Positions 8,801-15,758 of a DNA stretch of 20,345 bases are shown here, piece by piece. The stretch is from Azophilus sp964638775 (GTDB taxonomy: Bacteria > Pseudomonadota > Gammaproteobacteria > Pseudomonadales > Azotimanducaceae). How positions within the stretch are numbered: position 1 is the stretch's first letter; every line of letters begins with the position of its first letter. The stretch is taken from contig CAZWZH010000059.1 of NCBI GenBank assembly GCA_964638775.1, positions 1 through 20,345 of the forward strand, in the 5' to 3' direction. Both the position numbers and the translations under genes were made by a program. Under the pieces are notes generated by a model. The model saw only the letters and a program-made list of their open reading frames with translations, did no database searches and had not been told where the DNA came from.

Positions 8801-9380
8801 CCTCGTGGGGGAGGCTGACGCCTTCGGCGACCAACCCGATCATGCGCGAGCAGGTTGCGCGTTGCGGCGACAGCCCGAGCGACCGGCGCACGATGGAAGC
8901 GCGGCCGTCCGCGCCGATCACCCGTTCCGCCGCCATGAACCGTTCCGTGCCGTTGAGCGCAAAGGAAAGCCGCCCGTCTTCGACCGTGCGCACGCGCCCG
9001 CCGCGATAGAAGTCAACGCCCGCTTCGCGTTCCAGCGCCGCGTGCAGTTTGCCCACGAGCGCCGCATGCTCGTACGCGAGGCCCGTGGCTCCGCCGGGAT
9101 AGGGCAGCAGGATCGACTCCGAACCGTCTTCCGGAAACACCGCGAAGCCGTTGCAGGTACTGCTGTTGGGGCAGCCGTCAAGCGCGATGCCGATGTCGTG
9201 CAACATTCGCACGGCGGGTGGATGGAGCCATTCGCCGGCCAGGCGACCGGACGCCCTGGGATTGGCTTCGAGAAGGGCGACGCGAGCCCCCTTGCGCGCA
9301 TGGGCGAGCGCGCACAGGCTGCCTACCGGGCCCGCACCGACGACCGCAACGTCGCAACCGGCAGATACGGCGACGTTCAT
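5880..9380 (-). CDS. Squalene epoxidase-oxidosqualene cyclase fusion protein
   Basis: One uninterrupted frame of 1166 residues from ATG 9380, which overlaps the cyp51 stop as ATGA; an upstream TTG at 9425 is unlikely. Residues about 1-425 resemble squalene monooxygenase: FAD motif VVGAGPVGSL (13-22), GADGR, and GDAAGHYHPLTAVGMT (283-298), close to the epoxidase GDA...HPLTGGGMT signature, then a hydrophobic helix (about 377-403) that may bind membrane. A linker rich in Arg and Pro leads to an oxidosqualene cyclase (about 475-1105) with five QW-like repeats, WYCHTR (628-633, cf. MWCHCR), HGWPVSDCTAE (catalytic Asp851, Cys852) and ERSYVECTAS. The DCTAE motif, not the DxDD of squalene-hopene cyclases, indicates an oxidosqualene substrate. 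A 60-residue basic tail follows. Expected role: squalene to 2,3-oxidosqualene to a tetracyclic sterol. The fusion is unusual. Confidence 0.88.
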   Translation of the reverse strand: MNVAVSAGCDVAVVGAGPVGSLCALAHARKGARVALLEANPRASGRLAGEWLHPPAVRMLHDIGIALDGCPNSSTCNGFAVFPEDGSESILLPYPGGATGLAYEHAALVGKLHAALEREAGVDFYRGGRVRTVEDGRLSFALNGTERFMAAERVIGADGRASIVRRSLGLSPQRATCSRMIGLVAEGVSLPHEGYGHVVLGGPGPILMFNLGARRVRIIVDVPLDHWLPRDRVAMLLESYADLLPDPVRSAFVDTLRRGNFQAAANELQPRVTYGTPRRVLIGDAAGHYHPLTAVGMTLGFDDALAIAQNGDFGRFVANRGQATRAPEFLSLGLYEIFADHRVEAAAMRQAVYRRWRASSAVRDRTTRLLACEDASVVRLGLTFLAVAVDAVFSAFRHSVDLPARRRARELARALGARVGHFLRGYRRLHRAGQTPSERHERVWGMLPRALPTSMHARSRDPRPAFPTAAIDARETLQRATERLLGLQREDGRWEGEMVWCPMLTAQYVLLHHIMGLQLEPGRKKLVLCQFGRTRLEEGLWGLHEHSRPYLFVTALVYVAARLLGVHREDPLIARAGRFLRSEGVHRIPGWGKFWLALLNLYDWRGLNPILPELWLLPGRIPLHPSNWYCHTRLIYMAMATVYSHRFQAPVTPLIEALREELFPEGFERVDFAAGRKRLREGDLFARPTIRLRGLYAIGRAYERLHSRRLRGRCVKALAGRIRWELASSSHTSISPVSGFLNILALWLQDPDDRDCRKALAQADGWIWEDEDGGTRVTGARSASWDTGFALQALASARGVPGATDALQRGSEFLRSQQIRESFHGYRAAYRNDPKGGWCFAGVWHGWPVSDCTAEAVLGLLASRPETGDPQALREAIAFMLRGQNRDGGFGSYEARRSRFGLEWLNPAEMFGESMTERSYVECTASCLAALAACGDRYPAIVDATAERAMRRGDAWLRRTQASDGAWRGVWGVQYIYGTFFGIRGLVAAGADPGDPALRLACRWLLGHQRDDGGWGEHHSGCLSGRYVPHVESQVIQTAWALIALLEAGDSNWAAIARGAQFLIDTQEPDGTWPRQDMAGVFFRTALLDYVLYRQYFPLHALGLYENRRRSRHDAAKAHPSETAATDRINAEHGDPRTYGEIGVIGGTTPGSMKRQVRGRQEQPAR

Positions 9381-10771
9381 CGCAGCACGCTCGCGCCGGG
9401 AAGCCGCCGATAGCGCAGCCGGCAAGGGAGCCTGGGCCCGGTAACCCAGCTACCGTAGTTCGGGGCCGGAAAAGGCGCATCGAGGGTGAAGTGGAAGCGG
9501 TCCAGCAGCACGCTCCAGAGCGCCTTGATCTGCAGGATGGCGAAATTCTTGCCCATGCACCGGTGCTTGCCGCCGCCGAAACCGATCAGCGCGTAGGGGT
9601 GCTGCTTGTGTTCGCTGGAGGGCGCGGCGAACCGGTCGGGGAAGAACCGCTCCGGGTCGGCGAAGACGTGGGGCAGCCGGTGTGCGACCGCCGGCGACAC
9701 CATCGCCATGGTGCCGGCGGGCACCACCTGGCCACGGTATCGCAGGGGCCTGACCACCTTGCGGATGAGCAGGATCAATGGCGGGTGCAGCCGTTCGCAC
9801 TCGCGCACGGCGTTCTCCAGAACCTGTTGCCGCTTGAGGCTCGCGAGGCTCATCGCGGGGTCGTCGGCGTAGACCTCGCACATTTCATGCCTTACCCGGG
9901 CGAGATACCCCGTGGCCCTCACCAACTCGAGCCCTGTCCAGGTGGCGAGCACCGCGCTCGTATGCTGGCCGGCGAACAGCGCCGCTACGAGGATTCCCGT
10001 GATCTCGGCATCGGTCAGTGACCGGCCGTCCCTGTAACGGGCGCACATCAGGGCCTGCATGAAGTCGTCGGGTTCCGCGCCCGATGCCCGCCGCTCGGCC
10101 ATGACGCGGCCGAAAATCTCGGTGACCTTGCGCCGGGCCCGGTCGCGGCGGCGATGCGCCGGGATCGGCAGCCTTGGGAAAAAGAACCCGATGGTATTGA
10201 TGCCGTTCTGAAGCTCGTGATAGGCCTCGGCGAATCCCGTATCCACCTCGCGGCGGACTTCCTCGCCGAGCAGGCAGCGGCTGGCAATGTTCACGGTGAG
10301 CTGGTTCATTGCCGCCGGGAGATCGAGTTCGCCCTCGGCACCCATACCGTCGGCGAACAGGCTCGCCTCTTCGAACATGGCCCTGGCGAACCGGCGCATG
10401 GCGGATTCCCGAAGCGCGGGGAACAGGAAGCCGAGCTGTTCGGTCATGATGTCGGGAGCGACGTCGTAGACCACGCCACGCCCGAATATGGGAACGGTGA
10501 ACTGGTAGACGGATTTGGGGTCGAGTTGGTCGTCGGGGGCCTTGAAATAGACGTCGTGGGCTTCGGGACCGGCAAAAAGGGCGAAATCCCGCGGGCCGAG
10601 CCGGAACCGGAACAGTTCTCCACGGTCCCGGTAGCCCCAGGCGAGGAAAGCGACCGGATCCCTTTGGAACTCCCGCAAGTGACCGAGCAACGGCCATCCC
10701 CCGGCAAGGTCGGGAAGCGCCTCGCTCCGCGGGGCGGGGCGGCTAACCGCCGTTTGTGCCTGATCCGCCAT
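9377..10771 (-). CDS. cyp51: Cytochrome P450, sterol 14-alpha-demethylase (CYP51)
   Basis: Expected to remove the 14-alpha-methyl group of the cyclised sterol in three O2/NADPH-dependent steps. The 464-residue protein carries CYP51-specific marks: YQFTVPIFGRGVVYD (89-103, B'-helix signature), the I-helix AALFAGQHTSA (263-273, with the Gln-His-Thr-Ser typical of CYP51), the ExxR pair E324-R327, and haem ligand Cys405 in FGGGKHRCMG. There is no N-terminal membrane anchor and no C-terminal ferredoxin domain, unlike the ferredoxin-fused CYP51 of Methylococcus, so electrons must come from partners encoded elsewhere. Its start overlaps the end of sdmA by 29 bp and its stop overlaps the next start as ATGA, placing it firmly in the sterol operon. 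Confidence 0.92.
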   Translation of the reverse strand: MADQAQTAVSRPAPRSEALPDLAGGWPLLGHLREFQRDPVAFLAWGYRDRGELFRFRLGPRDFALFAGPEAHDVYFKAPDDQLDPKSVYQFTVPIFGRGVVYDVAPDIMTEQLGFLFPALRESAMRRFARAMFEEASLFADGMGAEGELDLPAAMNQLTVNIASRCLLGEEVRREVDTGFAEAYHELQNGINTIGFFFPRLPIPAHRRRDRARRKVTEIFGRVMAERRASGAEPDDFMQALMCARYRDGRSLTDAEITGILVAALFAGQHTSAVLATWTGLELVRATGYLARVRHEMCEVYADDPAMSLASLKRQQVLENAVRECERLHPPLILLIRKVVRPLRYRGQVVPAGTMAMVSPAVAHRLPHVFADPERFFPDRFAAPSSEHKQHPYALIGFGGGKHRCMGKNFAILQIKALWSVLLDRFHFTLDAPFPAPNYGSWVTGPRLPCRLRYRRLPGASVLR

Positions 10772-11840
10772 CGCGTTCCAGAAACTCGCGCCATTTGCGC
10801 ACGGTCACCGTCTGAAAGGCCTGCACCGCCGGGTTCAGTTCGACAGGCGGAGCATCCCAATGGCATTCGTAGCCTTCCTGTTCGGCTTCGACCGCGAACC
10901 GGTCCTGATCGAGGAGCGGGCCGATCAACAGGCGGTTCGAGAGCTTCATCACCGCCGTCATCGCAAAGCGGGGAAAGCGGAACGGCAGCCACGGAATTTT
11001 CAGCGACCTGAAATAGAACAGGAAGAACACCCGCGTTGTGCGTTCGTCGACGGGCAGCACGAACAGCCAGTGCTTGATGGCGCCGTCGGTGTCGGACCAC
11101 TGGTAGGGGTACTCGTAACAGAGTTCGATGCGACCGGTGTCGATGCGGTCGTGTTCGACGAAACGACCGGAGATCCGCCCGCGGCCGACCCGCGAGGCGT
11201 AGGCGACGTGTACGCTGTCGTCGATGGTTTCGCATCGCGTCAGGGCCGCTCCCTCGAACGGGCGGTACTGCCGGTGAAGATGCGCGTGGGTGAAATCGCT
11301 GACGTTGTCGATCACCATGGAGTGGTGGGCGAACCAGGTGAATACCAGCGGCACGCACGCCCATGGCGCCGGCCCTTCGAGCTCGGGAATGTGCGGAATC
11401 TGCCGGTCTTGTGCCTGTGCGGGGTCTCCGGGGAAAAGCCAGACGAGCCCGTAGCGCACCTTGACGGGATAGGTTCTGAGCGTGAGCTTGGGAAAACCGC
11501 GTCCGTAGCGGTCGTGGGGAATCTCGACGCAGCGTCCGTCACCGTCGTATTGCCACCCGTGGTAGGCGCACACCAGCCGGCATCCCGTCACATCGCCCAG
11601 GGAAAGCTTGATCTGCCGATGTGCGCAGCGGTTTTCCACCGCATGGAACGAACCGTCCGCCGTCCGGTAAAGGGCGATGGACCGCTTCCAGAAAACAACC
11701 TCCACCACCGTTTCAGGCTTGATCCGGCGCACTTCCTCGACCGCGTACCAGTAGTTCGGGTCGAGCCCCGCCGCCCGCGCCTGCTGGCGAAGTCGACCCG
11801 CATCCTCAAAGGCGGGGGGCGTGCTTGTTTGCGGGTTCAT
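10743..11840 (-). CDS. sdmA: Rieske-type sterol C-4 demethylase SdmA
   Basis: A 365-residue Rieske non-haem iron oxygenase. The N-terminal [2Fe-2S] site is Cys72-x-His74 (RCAHRQIKL) and Cys91-x2-His94 (VCAYHGW). The mononuclear iron site lies in DNVSDFTHAHLH (178-189), with Asp182, His185 and His189 as likely ligands. In bacteria that make sterols, SdmA oxidises a C-4 methyl group and works with SdmB, replacing the unrelated eukaryotic ERG25 route. The assignment to SdmA rather than another Rieske oxygenase rests on the fold, on adjacency to an NSDHL-like reductase on one side and CYP51 plus an oxidosqualene cyclase on the other, and on overlapping reading frames. It starts at ATG 11840, overlapping the sdmB stop as ATGA. 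A reductase/ferredoxin partner is not in the window. Confidence 0.85.
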   Translation of the reverse strand: MNPQTSTPPAFEDAGRLRQQARAAGLDPNYWYAVEEVRRIKPETVVEVVFWKRSIALYRTADGSFHAVENRCAHRQIKLSLGDVTGCRLVCAYHGWQYDGDGRCVEIPHDRYGRGFPKLTLRTYPVKVRYGLVWLFPGDPAQAQDRQIPHIPELEGPAPWACVPLVFTWFAHHSMVIDNVSDFTHAHLHRQYRPFEGAALTRCETIDDSVHVAYASRVGRGRISGRFVEHDRIDTGRIELCYEYPYQWSDTDGAIKHWLFVLPVDERTTRVFFLFYFRSLKIPWLPFRFPRFAMTAVMKLSNRLLIGPLLDQDRFAVEAEQEGYECHWDAPPVELNPAVQAFQTVTVRKWREFLERDGGSGTNGG

Positions 11841-12976
11841 GCCGGCCGGTCAGCCATCGGGCGCGCCGCTTCGTCTGCCGCCGGGCCTGGCGGGGAGGCG
11901 GCGGGAACCGGTGCAGGCGGTCTTGCGTCGGGGTTCCGGATCGCATTGCGCCCGTAATGGAACGCATAGGCTTCGCGAACCGCCGCCCGGATACTCGTGG
12001 GCCGGTATCCCAGTTCCTGTCGGGCCTTGTCGATGTTGGCCCGACGCCGCATCTTGAGCAGCCGGATGGCTCCGGGGGTGAAGCGCTGCGGGAAGTTCGG
12101 ATGGAATCGGCTCAGGTAAAAGCTGGCCACCTCGGAAAAGGCGTACATGATCGGCGCCGGAATCCGCCGGTGCGGCCGTGGAATTCCCGTAGCCTCTTCG
12201 TAAAGATCGAGGATGTCGGATATCGTCTTGTATTCGCTGGCGAAGATGTACTTCTCGCCGCTGCGCCCGTGCCGCATGCACAGGAGATGCCCGGCGACGA
12301 TGTCCCGGGCGGCGACAAACGCGAAGCCCCCATCGACGTAGGCGTGCAGCTTGCCGTTGGCGTAGTCGCAGAGCGTTCTGCCCAGTCGCGACGGCAGAAA
12401 GTCGGCGCCACCGACCACGGCGCAGCAGGTGGCGATGACCACATCCTGCCCGGTTGCGGCCGCGCGCAGACACTCGTGCTCGACGAGCACCTTGCTGCGC
12501 TCGTAGGGCATCGTGCGCTCCATGGGGTAGAACGGCATGGATTCGTCGCTCGGAGCCGACGGGTCGTCGAGGTCGTAGCCCACCGCACTGAAAGACCCGG
12601 TAACGACGACCCTGCCCGCCCCGGTTTCCCGCGCCGCCTGCAGCACGTTGCGGGTACCGAGCACGTTGCACTCGAACAGCTCGCGCCGGTGGGCGCGATT
12701 GCCGTCGATGGTCGAGACCATGGCCGCGCAGTGGTAGACGCCCGCACAGCCCTCAAGGGCCCGCCGTGTGGCGTCAAGATCCCGAATGTCCGCGTGAGCG
12801 CGCTCGACCTCCAGGCCGTCCAGCGCCTCGTTGCCGCTCTCCCGCCTCGTCAGGACCCGCACACGAACGCCATCGTCCAGCAATCTGCGCACCAGATTGG
12901 CGCCCACATGGCCGGACGAACCGGTAACCAGGACGGGGTACCTTGGTTCTGAAATCTTTCGGTCCACATCCCGCAA
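11837..12976 (-). CDS. sdmB: NAD(P)-dependent sterol reductase/decarboxylase SdmB (3-beta-HSD/NSDHL-like)
   Basis: An extended short-chain dehydrogenase of about 379 residues: nucleotide-binding TGSSGHVG (18-25), the SFSAVGYD segment with the catalytic Ser (about 128-135), and the Tyr158-x3-Lys162 pair in MPYERSKVLVEHE. This is the 3-beta-hydroxysteroid dehydrogenase/NSDHL branch. Next to SdmA it is expected to decarboxylate the C-4 carboxysterol and/or reduce the 3-ketone. The last 30 residues are a Pro/Ala-rich tail not expected in the core fold. It is the first gene of the minus-strand sterol operon. The start is TTG 12976 or GTG 12967; neither has a clear Shine-Dalgarno site, and the conserved upstream block ends at this point, so the mRNA leader may be very short. 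Confidence 0.85.
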   Translation of the reverse strand: MRDVDRKISEPRYPVLVTGSSGHVGANLVRRLLDDGVRVRVLTRRESGNEALDGLEVERAHADIRDLDATRRALEGCAGVYHCAAMVSTIDGNRAHRRELFECNVLGTRNVLQAARETGAGRVVVTGSFSAVGYDLDDPSAPSDESMPFYPMERTMPYERSKVLVEHECLRAAATGQDVVIATCCAVVGGADFLPSRLGRTLCDYANGKLHAYVDGGFAFVAARDIVAGHLLCMRHGRSGEKYIFASEYKTISDILDLYEEATGIPRPHRRIPAPIMYAFSEVASFYLSRFHPNFPQRFTPGAIRLLKMRRRANIDKARQELGYRPTSIRAAVREAYAFHYGRNAIRNPDARPPAPVPAASPPGPAADEAARPMADRPA

Positions 12977-13056
12977 GAGTCGACTTGCGATGCTACAAGG
13001 TTTTGTGTGAATGTAGTGCCAATAGCGACCCGTTAATCGTGCCCATTACGCGAATA
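12970..13056 (-). promoter_or_regulatory. Sterol regulatory block, copy A (promoter of sdmB operon)
   Basis: Read on the minus strand this 87-nt block aligns without gaps to 15493-15579, about 62 of 87 bases identical by hand count. It holds TATTCGCGTAAT (13056-13045), 21 nt of weaker similarity, then ATTGGCACTACATTCACA and onward to the sdmB start. A promoter reading is -35 TTGGCA (13022-13017), 17-nt spacer, -10 CTTGTA (12999-12994), leaving a leader of only about 11 nt. The strongly conserved spacer and the upstream box suggest protein-binding sites as well as a promoter. Confidence 0.7.
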
Positions 13057-13151
13057 CACGCGGCTTTTGGGTACCGGAGCCCAGATGCGTCGTCGGGCCC
13101 GTCCATGGCGAAGGAACCCGCACAGCGTGCCGTGCAGCGAGGGATCGACGA

Positions 13152-15491
13152 TTGAGTGACGATGACGACCTGAAGCGAGAGATCGAGGCGTTGCGCGAAC
13201 ACGCCTCCAGGCTGTGCGCCGCGGTGCGGCGCATCAATGCGAACGCGGAACTCGAAAGCGTGCTGGACGCCGTGCTCGAAAATGCCCGCGCGATGACCGG
13301 AGCCGCCCATGGTGTCATTGTCACGGTCGATGCCGCCGGCCGGCCCGAGGATGTCGTGTTTTCCGGTCTCCCGGAGGAAACGCGCCGCGAGATGGTGGAC
13401 GGGAACGGTGGCCGGCGGTTATTCGATCACTTGCGCAAGCTCCCGGGCGTCGTGCGGCTCGACAACCTGAACGCCTACGCCGGCGCGAACGGCCTGTCCG
13501 ACGTGCTGCTCCCGGCAGCGGCTTTTCTCGGCACTTCGATGCGCCACGGCAGCGAGTACGTCGGCAGCATCTTCCTGGCTGCGAACGGCGAGGGCAATGC
13601 GTTCACGGATGCGGACGAGGAGGTGCTCGAACTGTTCGCCTCACAGGCCGCCGCCGCGATTGCCAACACCCACATGCACCGCGAGGAGCGGCGCGCCCGC
13701 GCCAACCTCGAGGCGCTGATCGACACCTCGCCGGTAGGTGTCGTGGTGTTCGACGCGCCGAGCGGTCAGCTCGTGTCACTGAACCGCGAGGCCACGCGTA
13801 TCGTCGGCAGCCTGAGCAGCCCGGGCGGTGCGGAAGAAGAGCTTCTGCGTCTGGCCACCTGCCGGCTTCCCGACGGCCGCGAGATCGCGCTGGACGAGTT
13901 CTCGCTGGCGCAGGCCTTCGGCGATGCCTCAACGTTGCGCGCCGAGGAGATCGAGCTCTACGTGCCGGACGGCCGCAGCGTCACAACGCTGGTCAACGTG
14001 ACACCAATCCGCTCTGAGGACGACGTTGTCGAGTCGGTGGTCGTCACGCTGCAGGACCTCGAGCCGCTTCGCGAGCTGGACCGGCTGCGGGCAGACTTCC
14101 TGGGCATGGTCAGCCACGAGCTGCGCACCCCGCTGCTGGCGATCAAGGGCTCCACCGGTACGCTGCTCGGCTCTGCGCGGGCCCTGGATCCGGCGGAGCT
14201 GCGCGAGTTCCATCGCATTATCGACGAGCAGGCCGACCAGATGAGCAGCCTGCTCACCGACCTGCTGGATGCGGGGCGCATCGACACCGGTACGCTTTCG
14301 GTCGCCCCGGAGCCCCTGGAGGTCGGCGCGCTGCTGGAGCGGGCGCGGACCACCTTCGCCGGCGGCGGAGCCCGCCACAACGTGCTGGTGGACCTTCCAT
14401 CCGACCTGCCGCGGGCAATGGCCGACCCGCAGCGCATCGTGCAGGTGCTGAACAACCTTCTCGCCAACGCCGCCAGGCACTCGGCGGAGACGGCGCCGAT
14501 CCGGATCACGGCGGAACGCGACGGCGTGCACATCGCCGTCTCCGTCGCCGACGAAGGGCGGGGCGTGCCGGCGGAGCAACTTCCGCGCCTCTTCCAGAAA
14601 TACCCCATCGACGGGAGGATCGGGCTGCGGGCGTCCGGACTGGGTCTGGCCATCTGCAAGGGGCTCGTGGAAGCGCACGGCGGCCGCATCCGGGCCGAGA
14701 GCGGCGGCGCGGGCAGGGGCACGCGGTTCACGTTCACGATCCCGGCCGCGGGAGAAACCGGCGAAGTCAGTGGCGGCGCACCGGGCCCGCTGCGCGAAGG
14801 GGGCGCCCAAACGACCGTCCTCGTGGTGGACGACGATCCCAACACGCTTCGCTTCGTTCGTGATGCGCTGGCCGAAGCGGGTTACGTCACGCTGGTGACC
14901 GGTGACCATCGCGAGCTTGCCGACATGATCCGGACCGAGCGGCCGGCACTGGTCCTGCTCGACCTGATAATGCCGGGTGCCGACGGCATCGAGTTGATGG
15001 AGAGCGTGCCGGAGCTCGGTGACCAGCCGGTGATCTTCATCTCCGGTTACGGCCGCGACGAGACCATTGCCCGGGCGCTCGATGCCGGCGCCGTCGATTA
15101 TATCGTCAAGCCCTTCTCGCCGACCGAGTTGACGGCGCGAATCGCCGCGGCGCTGCGCGGGCAGGAGGAGCCGGAGCCTTTCCGTCTGGAAGCCCTCGCC
15201 ATCGAGTTCGACAGGCGCCGGGTGACGCTGGCGGGCCGTTCCCTGGAACTGACGCCCACCGAGTTCGAGCTGTTGCGTGCGCTCGCGCTCAACGCGGGGC
15301 GAGTCATGACCCACGATGACCTGCTGCGCCAGATCTGGAGCCGCCGGGCGGGCAGCGACCCGAAAATCCTGCGGGCGTTCGTGAAGAAGCTTCGCCAGAA
15401 GCTCGGGGACGACGCCGAACGGCCGACGTACATTTTCGGTGTGCGCGGCGTCGGTTACCGCATGGCACAGCCGGGAGACGCACCACCCTGA
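13152..15491 (+). CDS. GAF/histidine kinase/receiver/winged-helix one-polypeptide regulator
   Basis: A 779-residue protein with a full phosphorelay and a DNA-binding output in one chain. In order: coiled N-terminus, GAF domain (about 20-175), PAS-like domain (about 180-305), HisKA with phospho-His322 in VSHELRTPLLAIKGS, HATPase (about 410-535; N box NNLLANAARHS, G boxes DEGRGVP and GLGLAI), receiver (about 550-665; phospho-Asp604 in LVLLDLIMPGADG, Lys653 in DYIVKPF), and an OmpR/PhoB-type winged helix (about 670-775; LTPTEFELLRAL, ending VRGVGYRM). No membrane segment is visible, so it should sense a cytoplasmic signal through GAF/PAS. It starts at TTG 13152 with GAGGGA at 13139-13144. It sits between the divergent sterol operon and squalene synthase, whose upstream regions share a block, so it is the obvious candidate regulator. 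That role is inferred. Confidence 0.9.
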   Translation: MSDDDDLKREIEALREHASRLCAAVRRINANAELESVLDAVLENARAMTGAAHGVIVTVDAAGRPEDVVFSGLPEETRREMVDGNGGRRLFDHLRKLPGVVRLDNLNAYAGANGLSDVLLPAAAFLGTSMRHGSEYVGSIFLAANGEGNAFTDADEEVLELFASQAAAAIANTHMHREERRARANLEALIDTSPVGVVVFDAPSGQLVSLNREATRIVGSLSSPGGAEEELLRLATCRLPDGREIALDEFSLAQAFGDASTLRAEEIELYVPDGRSVTTLVNVTPIRSEDDVVESVVVTLQDLEPLRELDRLRADFLGMVSHELRTPLLAIKGSTGTLLGSARALDPAELREFHRIIDEQADQMSSLLTDLLDAGRIDTGTLSVAPEPLEVGALLERARTTFAGGGARHNVLVDLPSDLPRAMADPQRIVQVLNNLLANAARHSAETAPIRITAERDGVHIAVSVADEGRGVPAEQLPRLFQKYPIDGRIGLRASGLGLAICKGLVEAHGGRIRAESGGAGRGTRFTFTIPAAGETGEVSGGAPGPLREGGAQTTVLVVDDDPNTLRFVRDALAEAGYVTLVTGDHRELADMIRTERPALVLLDLIMPGADGIELMESVPELGDQPVIFISGYGRDETIARALDAGAVDYIVKPFSPTELTARIAAALRGQEEPEPFRLEALAIEFDRRRVTLAGRSLELTPTEFELLRALALNAGRVMTHDDLLRQIWSRRAGSDPKILRAFVKKLRQKLGDDAERPTYIFGVRGVGYRMAQPGDAPP

Positions 15492-15492
15492 A

Positions 15493-15579
15493 TATTCGCG
15501 CAATAAAAACGTTCAAGCGCGGACAATTGGCACTATATTCACATAAAACCGTGTACGCTCGCAGGTTGGCTTGTGCGGG
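15493..15579 (+). promoter_or_regulatory. Sterol regulatory block, copy B (promoter of squalene synthase)
   Basis: Second copy of the 87-nt block. It begins 1 nt after the regulator's stop codon with TATTCGCGCAAT (15493-15504), then 21 nt, then ATTGGCACTATATTCACA (15526-15543). A promoter reading is -35 TTGGCA (15527-15532), 17-nt spacer, -10 CGTGTA (15550-15555). The last 54 nt match copy A at 43 positions, the first 25 of these at 23. Similarity ends near GTG 15573, opposite the TTG start of sdmB. Confidence 0.7.
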
Positions 15580-15758
15580 GCGGTTCGTTCGCGCGCCAGT
15601 GGCGCAACGGATTCCGCGTGAGCCCTCGGACGATGGAAGCCAGCGGGATGCGCCGGATGCCAACCATGCCTGTTGCCCGTACCGTTGCGGGTCCTTCCCG
15701 AGCCGCCACGGCGGGATCGGTTTTCGCCGCGCCCCGGGCGCGAACGCTAACGAAAGCC

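Noticed and set aside
10860..12952. Two plus-strand frames of 365 and 375 codons opposite cyp51/sdmA/sdmB
   Set aside because: They mirror the codon structure of the real minus-strand genes and contain no motifs of their own.
13929..15503. 524-codon minus-strand frame opposite the regulator gene
   Set aside because: The plus strand encodes clear kinase, receiver and winged-helix domains here; the antisense frame shows no family features.
15527..15543. TGGCAC in the regulatory block as a sigma54 -24 element
   Set aside because: The expected GC at -12 is AC in both copies and the regulator lacks a sigma54-activator AAA domain; a TTGGCA -35 with a 17-bp spacer fits better.
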